Positions 18,050 to 26,698 of a DNA stretch of 64,000 bases are shown in pieces. Both the position numbers and the translations under genes were made by a program. Source of the stretch: Nitrospinaceae bacterium. GTDB taxonomy: Bacteria > Nitrospinota > Nitrospinia > Nitrospinales > Nitrospinaceae. Every line of letters starts with the position of its first letter. The stretch's first letter is position 1. The notes beneath the pieces are model-generated. The model saw nothing but the letters and a program-made list of their open reading frames with translations. It did not search any database and was not told the DNA's origin. The stretch is taken from assembly GCA_028278405.1 (NCBI GenBank), contig JANQEK010000022.1, forward strand, positions 62,001 to 126,000, in the 5' to 3' direction.

Positions 18050-19077
18050 TGAAACGCGACTATTCTATTGCCTTGGAACAACGCGGCAATAATAACCTCA
18101 TGCCGTTCCCTATTCACAGGCAAAGAAGGCTCCGAAAGCGCCCCGGAATTCTGCGTATGGTTCGGGAAACCGCTCTTTCTGTGGATGATCTCATCGCCCC
18201 GTTTTTTGTTTGCGAAGGCCAGGAGCAAGCGGTGGAGATTACTTCCATGCCGGGGGTGTCCCGGTTCTCCATCGATCGATTGGTTGATCAGGTCAAACAG
18301 TGCCGGTCTTTGGGCATTCCGGGAATCATCCTGTTTGGCATTCCCGACAAGAAGAACGCGGAAGGAACGGAAGCCTACAATCCCGATGGCATCGTGCAGC
18401 GTGCCATCAAGGAAATCAAATCGGCGGTTCCGGAAATGGTGGTGATTACCGATGTATGTATTTGCGAGTACACCGATCACGGACATTGCGGTCTGATTTC
18501 GGGAGGTGAAATTTTAAATGACCCGACCGTGAAACTTCTGGCGGAAATAGCCTGGACCCATGCCGAGAGCGGGGCGGACATCGTGGCTCCATCGGACATG
18601 ATGGATGGTCGCGTGCAGGCGATACGGGAGCGTCTGGATGACAGCGGTCATGAAGACACCATCATTATGGCGTATTCCTCAAAATACGCATCCAGGTTTT
18701 ACGGGCCCTTCCGCGATGCCGCGGTTTCCATTCCGCAGTTTGGTGACCGTTGCTCCTACCAGATGGATCCGGGCAATAGCGACGAGGCTATACGAGAAGT
18801 GGTGCAGGATATTGAGGAAGGCGCGGATATCGTAATGGTCAAACCCGCCCTGGCTTATCTGGATATCATTCGCCGGGTTCGGGATGAGATCAACGCGCCC
18901 CTCGCGGCCTACAACGTGAGCGGTGAATACTCCATGGTGCATGCCGCGTCCCAGCAAGGCTGGATCGACGGACCGCGAGTGATGATGGAAATCCTGCTTT
19001 CGATCAAACGTGCCGGTGCCCAGATGATTCTGACTTACGCCGCCATGGAAGCGGCGCGTGTGTTGAACGGAGAATAG
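18049..19077 (+). CDS. hemB: Porphobilinogen synthase (delta-aminolevulinate dehydratase)
   Basis: A 342-aa enzyme that joins two 5-aminolevulinate molecules into porphobilinogen in tetrapyrrole synthesis in the cytosol. The active-site lysines lie in [16 protein letters not shown] and [11 protein letters not shown]. The metal site reads [13 protein letters not shown], with Cys137, Cys139 and Cys147, so it is the zinc-binding type and not the zinc-free DxALDxxTxxGxDG type. That is notable for a gene inside a putative zinc-limitation operon, where a zinc-free copy would be expected. An alternative ATG 14 codons downstream ([10 protein letters not shown]) is also possible. The gene is G+C richer than the WD40 genes. 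Confidence 0.93.
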   Translation: MKRDYSIALEQRGNNNLMPFPIHRQRRLRKRPGILRMVRETALSVDDLIAPFFVCEGQEQAVEITSMPGVSRFSIDRLVDQVKQCRSLGIPGIILFGIPDKKNAEGTEAYNPDGIVQRAIKEIKSAVPEMVVITDVCICEYTDHGHCGLISGGEILNDPTVKLLAEIAWTHAESGADIVAPSDMMDGRVQAIRERLDDSGHEDTIIMAYSSKYASRFYGPFRDAAVSIPQFGDRCSYQMDPGNSDEAIREVVQDIEEGADIVMVKPALAYLDIIRRVRDEINAPLAAYNVSGEYSMVHAASQQGWIDGPRVMMEILLSIKRAGAQMILTYAAMEAARVLNGE

Positions 19078-19088
19078 TCATCAAACGC

Positions 19089-19310
19089 ATGACTTACTGG
19101 TCACGAAGCCGCCAGCAACTTTGGGTAAAAGGTGAAACCAGTGGCCACGCGCAAAGGGTGGTCTCCATGTCTTTCGATTGCGATGGGGATGCCATTCTCT
19201 GTCAGGTGGAACAGCAAGGCGCGGCCTGCCATACCGGCAGGCAGTCCTGCTTTTATTTAATTGTCAAGGCCGACAATCAACAGGTTATTGTAAATGGAGA
19301 TCACGCGTAA
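19089..19310 (+). CDS. HisI-like phosphoribosyl-AMP cyclohydrolase, N-terminally truncated
   Basis: A 73-aa protein matching the C-terminal two thirds of HisI (normally about 110-130 aa). It has [18 protein letters not shown], the Mg/Zn motif DCDGD and the zinc cysteines Cys31, Cys47 and Cys54 with the standard 16- and 7-residue spacing (CHTGRQSC). About 40-45 N-terminal residues are missing, and the bases upstream belong to hemB with no frame that supplies them. HisI opens the ring of phosphoribosyl-AMP in histidine synthesis using zinc. It may be a functional short paralogue with a changed role, or a pseudogene. HisI paralogues are known near COG0523 genes. Confidence 0.8.
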   Translation: MTYWSRSRQQLWVKGETSGHAQRVVSMSFDCDGDAILCQVEQQGAACHTGRQSCFYLIVKADNQQVIVNGDHA

Positions 19311-19312
19311 CC

Positions 19313-20644
19313 ATGGCAGCAACGCTCATTAAAAATGCCCGCGTGGTGAACGAGGGCCAAATCAAAGAAACTGATTTGCGGATAGTCGGTCAAAGAATCG
19401 AAAGGATAGAAAGCGAAATTGGAGCACAGCAATCAGACCATATCATTGAAGCAAACAGATGCTATTTGCTGCCCGGCATGATTGATGATCAAGTGCATTT
19501 TCGTGAGCCGGGTTTAACCCATAAGGGCACCATTGCCAGTGAATCTCGCGCAGCGGTAGCCGGCGGAATCACTAGTTACATGGAAATGCCTAACGTCAAT
19601 CCAGCGACGACGACAATTGAAGCGCTCGAACAAAAATACGCCATCGCCGCTGAACGATCCTATGCCAACTACGCATTTTATTTAGGGGCAACCGAGGATA
19701 ATCTTGAGCAAATAAAGCGGCTCGACCCTAAAAAGCACTGCGGTGTAAAAGTGTTTATGGGCGCATCGACTGGTGATTTATTGGTTGAGGCACCTAATGC
19801 ACTTGAGGCCATTTTCCGTGAATCACCCGTACTCATCGTGACTCACTGTGAGAGCGGCCCAATCATTAGAAAAAATCGGGAAACGCTTCTTAAATCTAAG
19901 CCGGTTTTAACCATTGAAGACCACCCAATAATTCGCGATGGCAACGCGTGCTATGCGTCTTCTTCCTACGCTGTGGACTTGGCGAAAAAATATCAAAGCC
20001 AATTACATGTGCTGCATATCACGACGGAAAAGGAGCTTGGCTTGTTTGAGCTTTTACCCATAGAAAAAAAGCACATTACTGCAGAAGTCTGTATTCATCA
20101 CTTATGGTTTAGTGACCAGGACTATGCGCGTTTAGGTAATTTCATTAAGTGTAACCCATCGATAAAAAGAGCGAGTGACCGCGATGCTTTAATTCAAGCC
20201 TTGCACACCAACCAGATCGATATTATTGCCACCGACCATGCTCCCCATACCTTGACAGAAAAACTGGTTGACTACGAGCGGGCTCCCGCCGGCCTTCCAC
20301 TGGTACAACATGCGCTATTAAGTTTGTTGGAGCAGGTGAAGCATGGGCGACTAACTTTAACACAGGTTGTTGAAAAAACCGCACACAACCCAGCACTTCG
20401 ATACGCAATCGCTGATCGAGGGTTTGTTCGCGAAGGGTATTATGCCGATTTAGTCCTCATGGATAGCCAATTATCCACCTCAGTCACTCATGGGAATAGC
20501 TTATATCAATGCGGTTGGACTCCCTTCGATGGGCAGGTGTTTTCTTCGCGTATTAAGGACACCTGGGTCAATGGCCAGCAGGTGTTTGGCGGTGACGGAA
20601 TCGTCTCTGGCAAGCCGTTAGCCATGCCGCTGATCTTTAATTGA
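19313..20644 (+). CDS. pyrC: Dihydroorotase-type amidohydrolase (zinc-operon paralogue)
   Basis: A 443-aa cyclic amidohydrolase interconverting carbamoyl-aspartate and dihydroorotate in pyrimidine synthesis. The metal-site signature is DDQVHFREPG, where Gln60 replaces the first His of the usual DxHxH pair and His62 is kept. The candidate carbamylated lysine (CGVKVFMG), VTHCES, LHVLHITT and IATDHAPH are all present. The Gln variant is known in some dihydroorotases, so it is not a proven loss of activity but may alter metal use. ATG at 19313 is chosen over earlier frames because the homology begins there. It is separated from the HisI fragment by 2 bases. Such paralogues occur in Zur regulons of Pseudomonas. 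Confidence 0.88.
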   Translation: MAATLIKNARVVNEGQIKETDLRIVGQRIERIESEIGAQQSDHIIEANRCYLLPGMIDDQVHFREPGLTHKGTIASESRAAVAGGITSYMEMPNVNPATTTIEALEQKYAIAAERSYANYAFYLGATEDNLEQIKRLDPKKHCGVKVFMGASTGDLLVEAPNALEAIFRESPVLIVTHCESGPIIRKNRETLLKSKPVLTIEDHPIIRDGNACYASSSYAVDLAKKYQSQLHVLHITTEKELGLFELLPIEKKHITAEVCIHHLWFSDQDYARLGNFIKCNPSIKRASDRDALIQALHTNQIDIIATDHAPHTLTEKLVDYERAPAGLPLVQHALLSLLEQVKHGRLTLTQVVEKTAHNPALRYAIADRGFVREGYYADLVLMDSQLSTSVTHGNSLYQCGWTPFDGQVFSSRIKDTWVNGQQVFGGDGIVSGKPLAMPLIFN

Positions 20645-20700
20645 TGATTGTCGAGGGATTAACTCTATCTCTTTTAACTCTTTATTCAGGCACGAATTAA

Positions 20701-21606
20701 ATGCAGTTTACCAGACTACTTCCTGATATTACCAAGACCCACCATGAGGCAGAAACTTACGCGTTGCAGTGGGTAGGCATGGAAGATATTGCCGTTCCCA
20801 TCCTTCTTGATGTCGGTGATAGACAGAAACAGACGGTAGCGGCTAAGGCCAACATGTACGTCAGTCTTGATGACCCTATTGCCAAAGGCATCCATATGTC
20901 GCGCTTACATGCCATTCTCAATCAGCTTGCCACCAAGGCTTGCGACAAAGATGAAATCGACTCGCTTCTGGTGAATATGGTCACCTCTCAAGGGGGGATC
21001 AGCCAAAGCGCAAAGATTGATTTAGCCTTTGACTTGGTGCTGCCAAAGGCATCCCTGCTCAGCAACGAAACCGGTTTTCAAACCTATCGTATCGAGATTA
21101 ATGGCCAACGGTTAAATGGCAGATACGACTACGGCTTAAAAATTACCGTTCCCTATTCAAGCACCTGCCCTTGCTCGGCCTCACTTGCAAATCAGTTGTT
21201 TGCCAACGCCATAGACAACCGTTTTTTAGAACCACACATCGATAAGCAGGAACTTATATCATGGGCGCACGCGACAACGGTCGCCACACCGCATGGTCAG
21301 CGCTCATATGCCTATATAAATCTATCGCTAGGTGACCATCATTGGCCTTCATTGCCGTCGCTCATTGTGCAAATCGAAGAAGCGATTGGCACACCTGTGC
21401 AAACCATGGTCAAGCGCAGTGACGAACAGGAATTCGCCCGATTGAATGCTGACAACCTGATGTTCTGCGAAGATGCAGCACGAAAAATCAAAGCCATGCT
21501 GGAGCAATCCGCTTGGGTTTTGGATTACTGGTTTAAAGTGGAGCATCAGGAAAGCCTGCATGCGCACAATGCCGTAGTCATCGATCAAAAAATAAAAAAC
21601 CACTGA
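20701..21606 (+). CDS. folE2: GTP cyclohydrolase IB (FolE2/MptA type)
   Basis: A 301-aa enzyme that opens GTP to give 7,8-dihydroneopterin triphosphate, the first step to folate. The COG1469 family hallmarks are present: DVGDRQKQTVAAKANMYV, KGIHMSRLH, YSSTCPCSASLANQ with the catalytic Cys, and the C-terminal NADNLMFCEDAARKIK. FolE2 works with metals other than zinc and replaces zinc-dependent FolE under zinc limitation in several bacteria. That fits the surrounding genes. It is 56 bases after pyrC, and no clear Zur box is seen in the gap, so it is probably in the same transcript. Confidence 0.93.
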   Translation: MQFTRLLPDITKTHHEAETYALQWVGMEDIAVPILLDVGDRQKQTVAAKANMYVSLDDPIAKGIHMSRLHAILNQLATKACDKDEIDSLLVNMVTSQGGISQSAKIDLAFDLVLPKASLLSNETGFQTYRIEINGQRLNGRYDYGLKITVPYSSTCPCSASLANQLFANAIDNRFLEPHIDKQELISWAHATTVATPHGQRSYAYINLSLGDHHWPSLPSLIVQIEEAIGTPVQTMVKRSDEQEFARLNADNLMFCEDAARKIKAMLEQSAWVLDYWFKVEHQESLHAHNAVVIDQKIKNH

Positions 21607-21675
21607 TATGAATACTTGACCCGGACAGTACTGGCTTGAAGTTTAGACTTAATTATTAGTAAGGAACACATAAAA

Positions 21676-22392
21676 GTGGAAATCTCCATACCTTATCCCT
21701 TATTGGGATTTACGATTGTTATAACCATGCTAGGAGGTTGTCTCTCCACCTTCAAATCATGGGCTCCCAGTAAATTTGAATATATTATAAATTTCTCCGC
21801 TGGAATTTTTATTGGAGCTGTTTTGTTTCACATGATTCCCGATGCAACTCCTATTTTGGGACTCAAAATGGTTTATCCGATTATTATCGGGTTTTTTTCA
21901 ATTTACGGGATAGAAAAAGTTCTGGGACGTAAAGACTATACGACTCAAGAATTGGTTTTGCAAAAAATGGGGTTGGCCGCGTTGCTAGGCCTTTCTTTCC
22001 ACGCCTTTGTGGAAGGGTTTGCAATGGGCGCTGCAACTTTGATGAATTTCGGATTTGCCATCATCGCGGCGATTATTTTTCATAAGTTTCCCGCCGCAAT
22101 GCTATTAGGCGCTCTTTTTATAAAAGCGGGGAAATACGATAGAAAAACTATTGTTTCGATCATATTTATTTTCGCTCTAACCACACCCCTCGGGGTTCTA
22201 CTTTCTTTTAGCGTTTTTGGGTTAATCGATAAATATTGGTTGGCAGTCGCTATTGCCGTTTCTGCCGGAACTTTTATTTATTTAGCTTTTTTTGATCTGA
22301 TGTTAATCGGTAACAAACAAAAAGGTGGCAAAACCCCTAACATAATTTTCTTTGGGTTTGGGGTATTAGCAATGCTTTTATTTCAAGGCTAG
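21676..22392 (+). CDS. ZIP-family metal transporter
   Basis: A 238-aa inner-membrane protein with eight hydrophobic segments. The ZIP signature helix reads HAFVEGFAMGAA (His-x3-Glu) and the next helix HKFPAAMLLGA, which together form the binuclear metal site. ZIP proteins import zinc (sometimes iron or manganese) into the cytosol. The cytoplasmic loop after helix 3 is short and not His-rich. The start is GTG at 21676 with an AAGGAA site 9 bases upstream. Its place after FolE2 supports zinc import as the job. Confidence 0.88.
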   Translation: MEISIPYPLLGFTIVITMLGGCLSTFKSWAPSKFEYIINFSAGIFIGAVLFHMIPDATPILGLKMVYPIIIGFFSIYGIEKVLGRKDYTTQELVLQKMGLAALLGLSFHAFVEGFAMGAATLMNFGFAIIAAIIFHKFPAAMLLGALFIKAGKYDRKTIVSIIFIFALTTPLGVLLSFSVFGLIDKYWLAVAIAVSAGTFIYLAFFDLMLIGNKQKGGKTPNIIFFGFGVLAMLLFQG

Positions 22393-22582
22393 CCTAAATT
22401 GTGGGCGATTTATTGAGGAATATTTCGTTAATCCAGTTAGGATAGCTTTTACATACAAGCACACACTCATGTCCTGAATTGATTGGCATTTACATGGATA
22501 ATAATTTTACTATATACTGATTTAGCAGGAGAATATTCTTAACTTCTTCGAATGGCGGCTCCACAGGCCAACTGGTAGCATT

Positions 22583-22876
22583 TTGAAAGTCAAAAGTATC
22601 AGTAAAAAATATTTTGTGCTACTGCTGATTTTGAGCTTCATCACATTGGTGGGGTTGGAATCTGTGCTCCATAACCACGACTTTGACAGCGAAGAAGTTC
22701 ATAGTGATTGTGCGCCCTGCCTTTGGAAGCAAAGTAATTCTCAAATCGGTACCGCAGTCTCTGATTCTCCATTATCTTCTTTCATTCAATCCTTCTATCG
22801 CATTTATTTTACACCCCGATTTATTTCTTTTACTCCTGCCATCTATACCAACCGCAGCCCTCCCGTGTTTCTGTAA
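22583..22876 (+). CDS. Small exported protein with LHNH...CAPC motif
   Basis: A 97-aa peptide with a signal peptide or anchor (VLLLILSFITLVGLESV). It then carries LHNHDFDSEEVHSDCAPCLW, a His/Asp/Cys-rich stretch likely to bind metal in the periplasm. The start is a weak TTG at 22583 with no strong ribosome site, and a start further downstream is not supported. The C-terminal half is hydrophobic and aromatic. It lies between the ZIP and the ZrgA-like genes, so a periplasmic zinc-handling role is possible. Family unknown to me. Confidence 0.55.
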   Translation: MKVKSISKKYFVLLLILSFITLVGLESVLHNHDFDSEEVHSDCAPCLWKQSNSQIGTAVSDSPLSSFIQSFYRIYFTPRFISFTPAIYTNRSPPVFL

Positions 22877-23013
22877 TTTTCTTTTGTACTTAGGTTATTT
22901 CGTCCATTTTCGGAAGCAAACCGCTGCCCGTGCGCTCATTCCTTGTCAATCAACGAACGGGATCAGATTTGTTATTCCTGAAATGAATCAGAAACGAATT
23001 CGGGAGTATGGTC

Positions 23014-23676
23014 ATGTCGAAGAATGGTTTATTCAGCCGATCAAGATCAAGGGTCAAGTCTCTTCAAATCCTTATTAAGGGGATTATTTTATTTTGCGTG
23101 TGCGTTGTTACGGCTATCGCTTTCGCTCTCCCCGATCCGATAGTTTCCGCAGAACAAAAAAATCTCGAGGTAAAAAAGGTTGAATCGGGTTTTATAGGTA
23201 AATTTAAAGACTTCTTTTTCAAAGAAACTGATCCAGACGAAATCGATGCAATCCCACCTGTAAGGGAAATGACTTGGAATGACCTGTATAGATTGAACCC
23301 GGAAGCTCACCAGGCCGGTTGGGAGTTGCAAAAGCAACTCCGTTTGGATGTGTCAATCAAGGGATTCATCATCCCGCTAGATTACGATACGCAACAAAGA
23401 ATTAAGGAGTTTCTGTTGGTCCCTTATATACCTTCGTGCATGCATGTTCCTCCACCACCTCCCAATCAAATGGTCCATGTCAAGCTCCATGAAGGAAAGA
23501 AGATGAAGGACATCTTTAATCCTGTAGAAGTGGTGGGGCACTTGAAAGTTTCCAAAGTCAAACTTTTGGATAATCGATTGACGACTTCCTATGCAATGGA
23601 TGTTCGATCGCTGAAAATTTTGATTGATTCCGGAATGGATCCCTTTAGGGACTTTTTCGGAAACACAATTCATTAG
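23014..23676 (+). CDS. DUF3299-family exported protein
   Basis: A 220-aa protein with an N-terminal hydrophobic anchor or signal (about 18-45). A conserved domain of DUF3299 type follows: MTWNDLYRLNPE, VSIKGFIIPLDYD, and then FLLVPYIPSCMHVPPPPPNQ. The Cys-His-containing Pro-rich motif is the most conserved part. ATG at 23014 is preferred over 23008 because GGGAG sits at a better distance. DUF3299 proteins accompany ZrgA-type genes in Zur-regulated clusters of Vibrio (zrgABCDE), so it is probably part of a periplasmic zinc-uptake apparatus. Biochemical role unknown. Confidence 0.8.
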   Translation: MSKNGLFSRSRSRVKSLQILIKGIILFCVCVVTAIAFALPDPIVSAEQKNLEVKKVESGFIGKFKDFFFKETDPDEIDAIPPVREMTWNDLYRLNPEAHQAGWELQKQLRLDVSIKGFIIPLDYDTQQRIKEFLLVPYIPSCMHVPPPPPNQMVHVKLHEGKKMKDIFNPVEVVGHLKVSKVKLLDNRLTTSYAMDVRSLKILIDSGMDPFRDFFGNTIH

Positions 23677-23699
23677 AATACTAACAAGGACAAACCGTT

Positions 23700-24323
23700 A
23701 TGAAACGAATATTTTTACTTTTAATTGTAGCGGTTGTATTTTTTTCGCCGCCCGCTTATTCCGAGAGTTCTTTAGGCGCACACCTGCATGGACATGTCAA
23801 ACTCAACGTGGCTGCCGATGGAAAAACTCTTTTCGTCGAGGTTCATTCGCCCTCAGAAAGTTTTTTGGGATTTGAGCATCAACCAGAAACTGATCAACAA
23901 AAAAATCTTTGGGTTTCAGTTAAAAACCGATGGGAAAAGAAAACACATGAATTGATTCAAGTCGATCCATCCCTGAATTGCAAAGTCACTCAGGCTCGTA
24001 TGGACATGCATTTTGAGGAAGAGGAAGGGCATCATCATGATGACCACCATCATGAGGAAACAGGTACAGCCCATGGTGAGGATTTGCATCACGAAAGTGA
24101 GCACCACAGTCACGGGGAACAGGAACCTCTAAAAGGAGTACACAGCGAAATTAATGCAGAGGTGAATTTTTTGTGTAACCATGAGATCAAAGATTCGCAA
24201 CTGGTCGTAAGATTAAAAAAATACTTCCCGAAAATTGAGGAGATTGAAGCCCAAGTGCTCCCCAATTCAGGCGTTCCTTATTCCAAAACGCTGACACAGG
24301 ATAAGGCGATTCTGGATTTATGA
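23700..24323 (+). CDS. zrgA: DUF2796 zinc-binding periplasmic protein (ZrgA-like)
   Basis: A 207-aa protein with a signal peptide (about 1-21). It has the DUF2796 opening AHLHGHVKLNVAADGKTLFVE and a histidine-rich middle (HHHDDHHHEETG, HHESEHHSHGE, about 112-142) able to bind several zinc ions. The C-terminal part, KGVHSEINAEVNFLC, resembles the domain end. In Vibrio the family member ZrgA is a Zur-regulated zinc-binding component of an uptake system. It begins 23 bases after the DUF3299 gene and is followed by an ABC ATPase and permease, the same arrangement. I assign the symbol by similarity and it should be read as ZrgA-like. Confidence 0.85.
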   Translation: MKRIFLLLIVAVVFFSPPAYSESSLGAHLHGHVKLNVAADGKTLFVEVHSPSESFLGFEHQPETDQQKNLWVSVKNRWEKKTHELIQVDPSLNCKVTQARMDMHFEEEEGHHHDDHHHEETGTAHGEDLHHESEHHSHGEQEPLKGVHSEINAEVNFLCNHEIKDSQLVVRLKKYFPKIEEIEAQVLPNSGVPYSKTLTQDKAILDL

Positions 24324-24351
24324 TTTTACTCCTCGAAGGAATTACTGGATT

Positions 24352-25032
24352 TTGAAACCAGCCATCAACATACAAAACCTGAGTTTCCACTATGAGGAAG
24401 CCCATCCCATCCTGGAGTTGGATACCTTCGAAGTGAAAATGGGGGAAAAGGTTTTTGTGTATGGTCCCAGTGGGTGTGGAAAGAGCACCTTGCTTGGTCT
24501 GATAGCAGGGATATTTTTACCACAGCAGGGAACCCTTGAAGTTTTGGGCCTTGATTTTGGCTCCACCTCCAAAGGAAAAAGGGATGAGATTAGAGGTAAG
24601 GAGATTGGTTATATATTTCAAACCTTCAATTTGATCCCATACCTGAATTGCCTGGAAAATATTTTGCTTCCATGCATAATCACACCGCAGAAAAAAGACA
24701 AAATAACAAAGCCCCTGGAGCAAGAGGCAGCCTTGCTGGCCGATCATCTGAACCTTACTGATGTCATGCATAAAAAAGCTCGCCAGCTCAGTGTGGGCCA
24801 GCAACAAAGAGTCGCCGCCGCTCGTGCGTTGATCGGCAGTCCCCAGCTTGTGATTGCAGACGAACCCACATCTTCCCTGGACGGCAAAAATACTAACGAA
24901 TTTTTGCAGTTACTTCTCCGGGAATGGGAAGAAAAAAAATTTACCCTGGTGTTTGTCAGTCATGATGAACGTCTTGCAGAGGAATTCAACCGGAGTGTTT
25001 CATTACCTGAAATGAACCGGATCAGGAAATAA
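24352..25032 (+). CDS. ABC transporter ATP-binding protein (LolD/MacB type)
   Basis: A 226-aa ATPase with Walker A GPSGCGKST (about 41-49), a Q-loop in YIFQTFNLIPYL, the signature LSVGQQQRVAAARAL, Walker B LVIADEPTSSLD, and the switch His in VFVSHDERL. The family drives LolCDE/MacB-type mechanotransmission rather than classic import. It starts at a TTG, 28 bases after zrgA and with an AAGGA site about 10 bases ahead. Its partner permease follows 5 bases later. Together with ZrgA-like and DUF3299 proteins it is likely to power a periplasmic zinc-handling step. Confidence 0.9.
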   Translation: MKPAINIQNLSFHYEEAHPILELDTFEVKMGEKVFVYGPSGCGKSTLLGLIAGIFLPQQGTLEVLGLDFGSTSKGKRDEIRGKEIGYIFQTFNLIPYLNCLENILLPCIITPQKKDKITKPLEQEAALLADHLNLTDVMHKKARQLSVGQQQRVAAARALIGSPQLVIADEPTSSLDGKNTNEFLQLLLREWEEKKFTLVFVSHDERLAEEFNRSVSLPEMNRIRK

Positions 25033-25037
25033 AAGAA

Positions 25038-26294
25038 ATGATCGTTTACCTAACCTGGAAATCCGTTCAGAATAGAAAATTGACTTCCTTGCTTTGCGTG
25101 GTTTCAATCGCATTGAGTGTTGCCTTGCTTTTGGGAGTCGAGAGGATGAAAAACGGAGCACGCAACGGGTTTACCAATACCATCAGCCAAACCGATCTGA
25201 TTGTGGGAGCCAAAGGCGGACCGCTTCAGCTGGTACTGTATACGGTGTTTCGTATCGGTGCTCCCACCAACAACATCCGCTATTCCTCATATACCGAAAT
25301 CAAGAATTTTCCTGAAGTGGATTGGACGATTCCCATCTCCCTGGGCGACGCCTACCGGGGATATCGGGTAGTAGGGACCGATGAGAATTTATTCAAACAC
25401 TATCGCTATCGCGGCGATAAAGGAATAGAGGTTTTGGACGGTCAAATTCCCAAGGGTGTTTTTGATGTGGTTCTGGGTTATGAAGTAGCGCAAAAATACC
25501 AACACAAAGCTTCCGATTCGATCATTTTATCGCATGGCATTTCCGAGAGATCAATCATGGAGCATTCGAATACGCCTTTTAAAGTGGTGGGCGTCTTGAA
25601 ACCCACGGCCACCCCCATCGACCGCAGTGTTTTTATCACTCTCGAGGGAATGGAGGCCTTGCACTTTGGCTGGGAAGACGGCGTCCCGCGTAAGGAGAAA
25701 GACATTTCTCCTGAAAAATTGAAAAAAGAAAACATACACATTGGGCAGATAACCAGTTTTCTTTTAAAGACAAAAAATCGTATTCAGACGCTTAAGTTAC
25801 AAAGGAGAATCGATTCATTCCCTAAAGATCCTCTGATGGCAGTGATTCCGGGCGTGGCTCTGCATGAATTGTGGAGGACTCTTTCTTATGTCGAAAATAT
25901 ACTCTACCTGATCAGTCTTTGTGTTTTAGCCGTTGGCCTTATCAGTGTGATCATCTCTCTCTACACATCCCTGAACGAACGTCGCAGGGAAATAGCGATT
26001 TTTCGTGCTTTGGGTTCAGGAATCGGTAAAGTCGTTTCGCTGCTTTTGTTTGAATCGACCCTAATCGTGTTGACAGGTATCTTTATTGGCATAATTCTGC
26101 TTTACCTGGGTCTGTATTTTGTTCGACCTTTTCTGGAATCCAACTTCTCCCTTTTCCTCCCGATTCAACTCCTATCTCCCACGGAATGGTTGTATCTAGG
26201 AGGCATCCTTTTGGGAGGCATAACCGCAGGGCTTATTCCCGCAATCAAAGCCTATCGCAATTCATTGCAAGATGGGTTAACTATTCAGGTCTGA
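25038..26294 (+). CDS. ABC transporter permease (FtsX/LolE/MacB type)
   Basis: A 418-aa inner-membrane protein with one N-terminal helix (about 18-36), a large periplasmic domain (about 40-285) with TDLIVGAKGGPLQLVLYTVF, and three C-terminal helices (about 290-400). ERRREIAIFRALG is the conserved FtsX-family coupling motif. The arrangement is that of MacB/LolE mechanotransmitters. It is the last gene of the zinc operon, followed by a noncoding stretch with repeat B. It probably forms a transporter with the ATPase just upstream. Confidence 0.9.
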   Translation: MIVYLTWKSVQNRKLTSLLCVVSIALSVALLLGVERMKNGARNGFTNTISQTDLIVGAKGGPLQLVLYTVFRIGAPTNNIRYSSYTEIKNFPEVDWTIPISLGDAYRGYRVVGTDENLFKHYRYRGDKGIEVLDGQIPKGVFDVVLGYEVAQKYQHKASDSIILSHGISERSIMEHSNTPFKVVGVLKPTATPIDRSVFITLEGMEALHFGWEDGVPRKEKDISPEKLKKENIHIGQITSFLLKTKNRIQTLKLQRRIDSFPKDPLMAVIPGVALHELWRTLSYVENILYLISLCVLAVGLISVIISLYTSLNERRREIAIFRALGSGIGKVVSLLLFESTLIVLTGIFIGIILLYLGLYFVRPFLESNFSLFLPIQLLSPTEWLYLGGILLGGITAGLIPAIKAYRNSLQDGLTIQV

Positions 26295-26365
26295 CTGATG
26301 CAACTTCTATTGAAATACACTAGCACCGGCTGCTTCCTTCAGAACCTACCAGGGCTTGACCAGGA

Positions 26366-26478
26366 CTTAAGCTCGAAAACACTCCACGTCTCCACTCCTA
26401 CTGCGATTCAACAGGCACCCTTTTTTTACATGCTCACTCCAGAAACAGGGGTTCAATTTTTAGACCCGCCACCACTTC
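26366..26478 (+). repeat. Dispersed repeat B, copy 2
   Basis: It aligns over about 110 bases with 9546-9655: GCTCGAAAAC, ACTCCAC, CTCC, ACTGCGATTCAACA, GCTCACT and AGAAACAGGGGTTCAATT. It ends in GACCCGCCACCA, and the GGGGTTCAATT block followed by CCACCA looks like a tRNA or tmRNA 3' end that has decayed. It may mark an old integration scar. The evidence is only the two-copy alignment. Confidence 0.55.
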
Positions 26479-26662
26479 AAATCATCCTACAAATCTGATA
26501 AACCGGAATGGCCTATTTTGTAAAGGTTTCAGCAGTCCCATCATCAATTCCCTCTAAATCTTTAAAATATTGTATTTTAATGCTTTATAATTAATACAAA
26601 GGCGAATCTCGATCTATTTCGTCAACATCTAATAGTAATATAGAGAAAGAGGGGGATTTAAA

Positions 26663-26698
26663 ATGCACTCGTTCGTGGAGGCTTGGGTTCTTTTTTAA
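26663..26698 (+). promoter_or_regulatory. Leader-like ORF MHSFVEAWVLF with hairpin before the tyrosine operon
   Basis: A GAGGGGG site precedes an ATG opening an 11-codon ORF that carries two Phe and one Trp codons and ends 22 bases before the operon's first ATG. Its second half lies inside a hairpin: GGAG and TGGGTT (26677-26689) pair with AACCCA and CTCC (26698-26707), and the next ribosome site GGAGG follows directly. This geometry fits leader-peptide or translational control by aromatic supply. It is a small coincidence-prone pattern and no experiment backs it. Confidence 0.35.

Noticed and set aside
18049-19077. HemB as a zinc-free paralogue
   Set aside because: The metal site keeps the three zinc cysteines, so this expected class is not supported.
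26440-26478. tRNA or tmRNA 3' end in repeat B
   Set aside because: Only the T-loop-like block and CCACCA resemble it; no acceptor or anticodon stem can be folded, so it is listed as a repeat.
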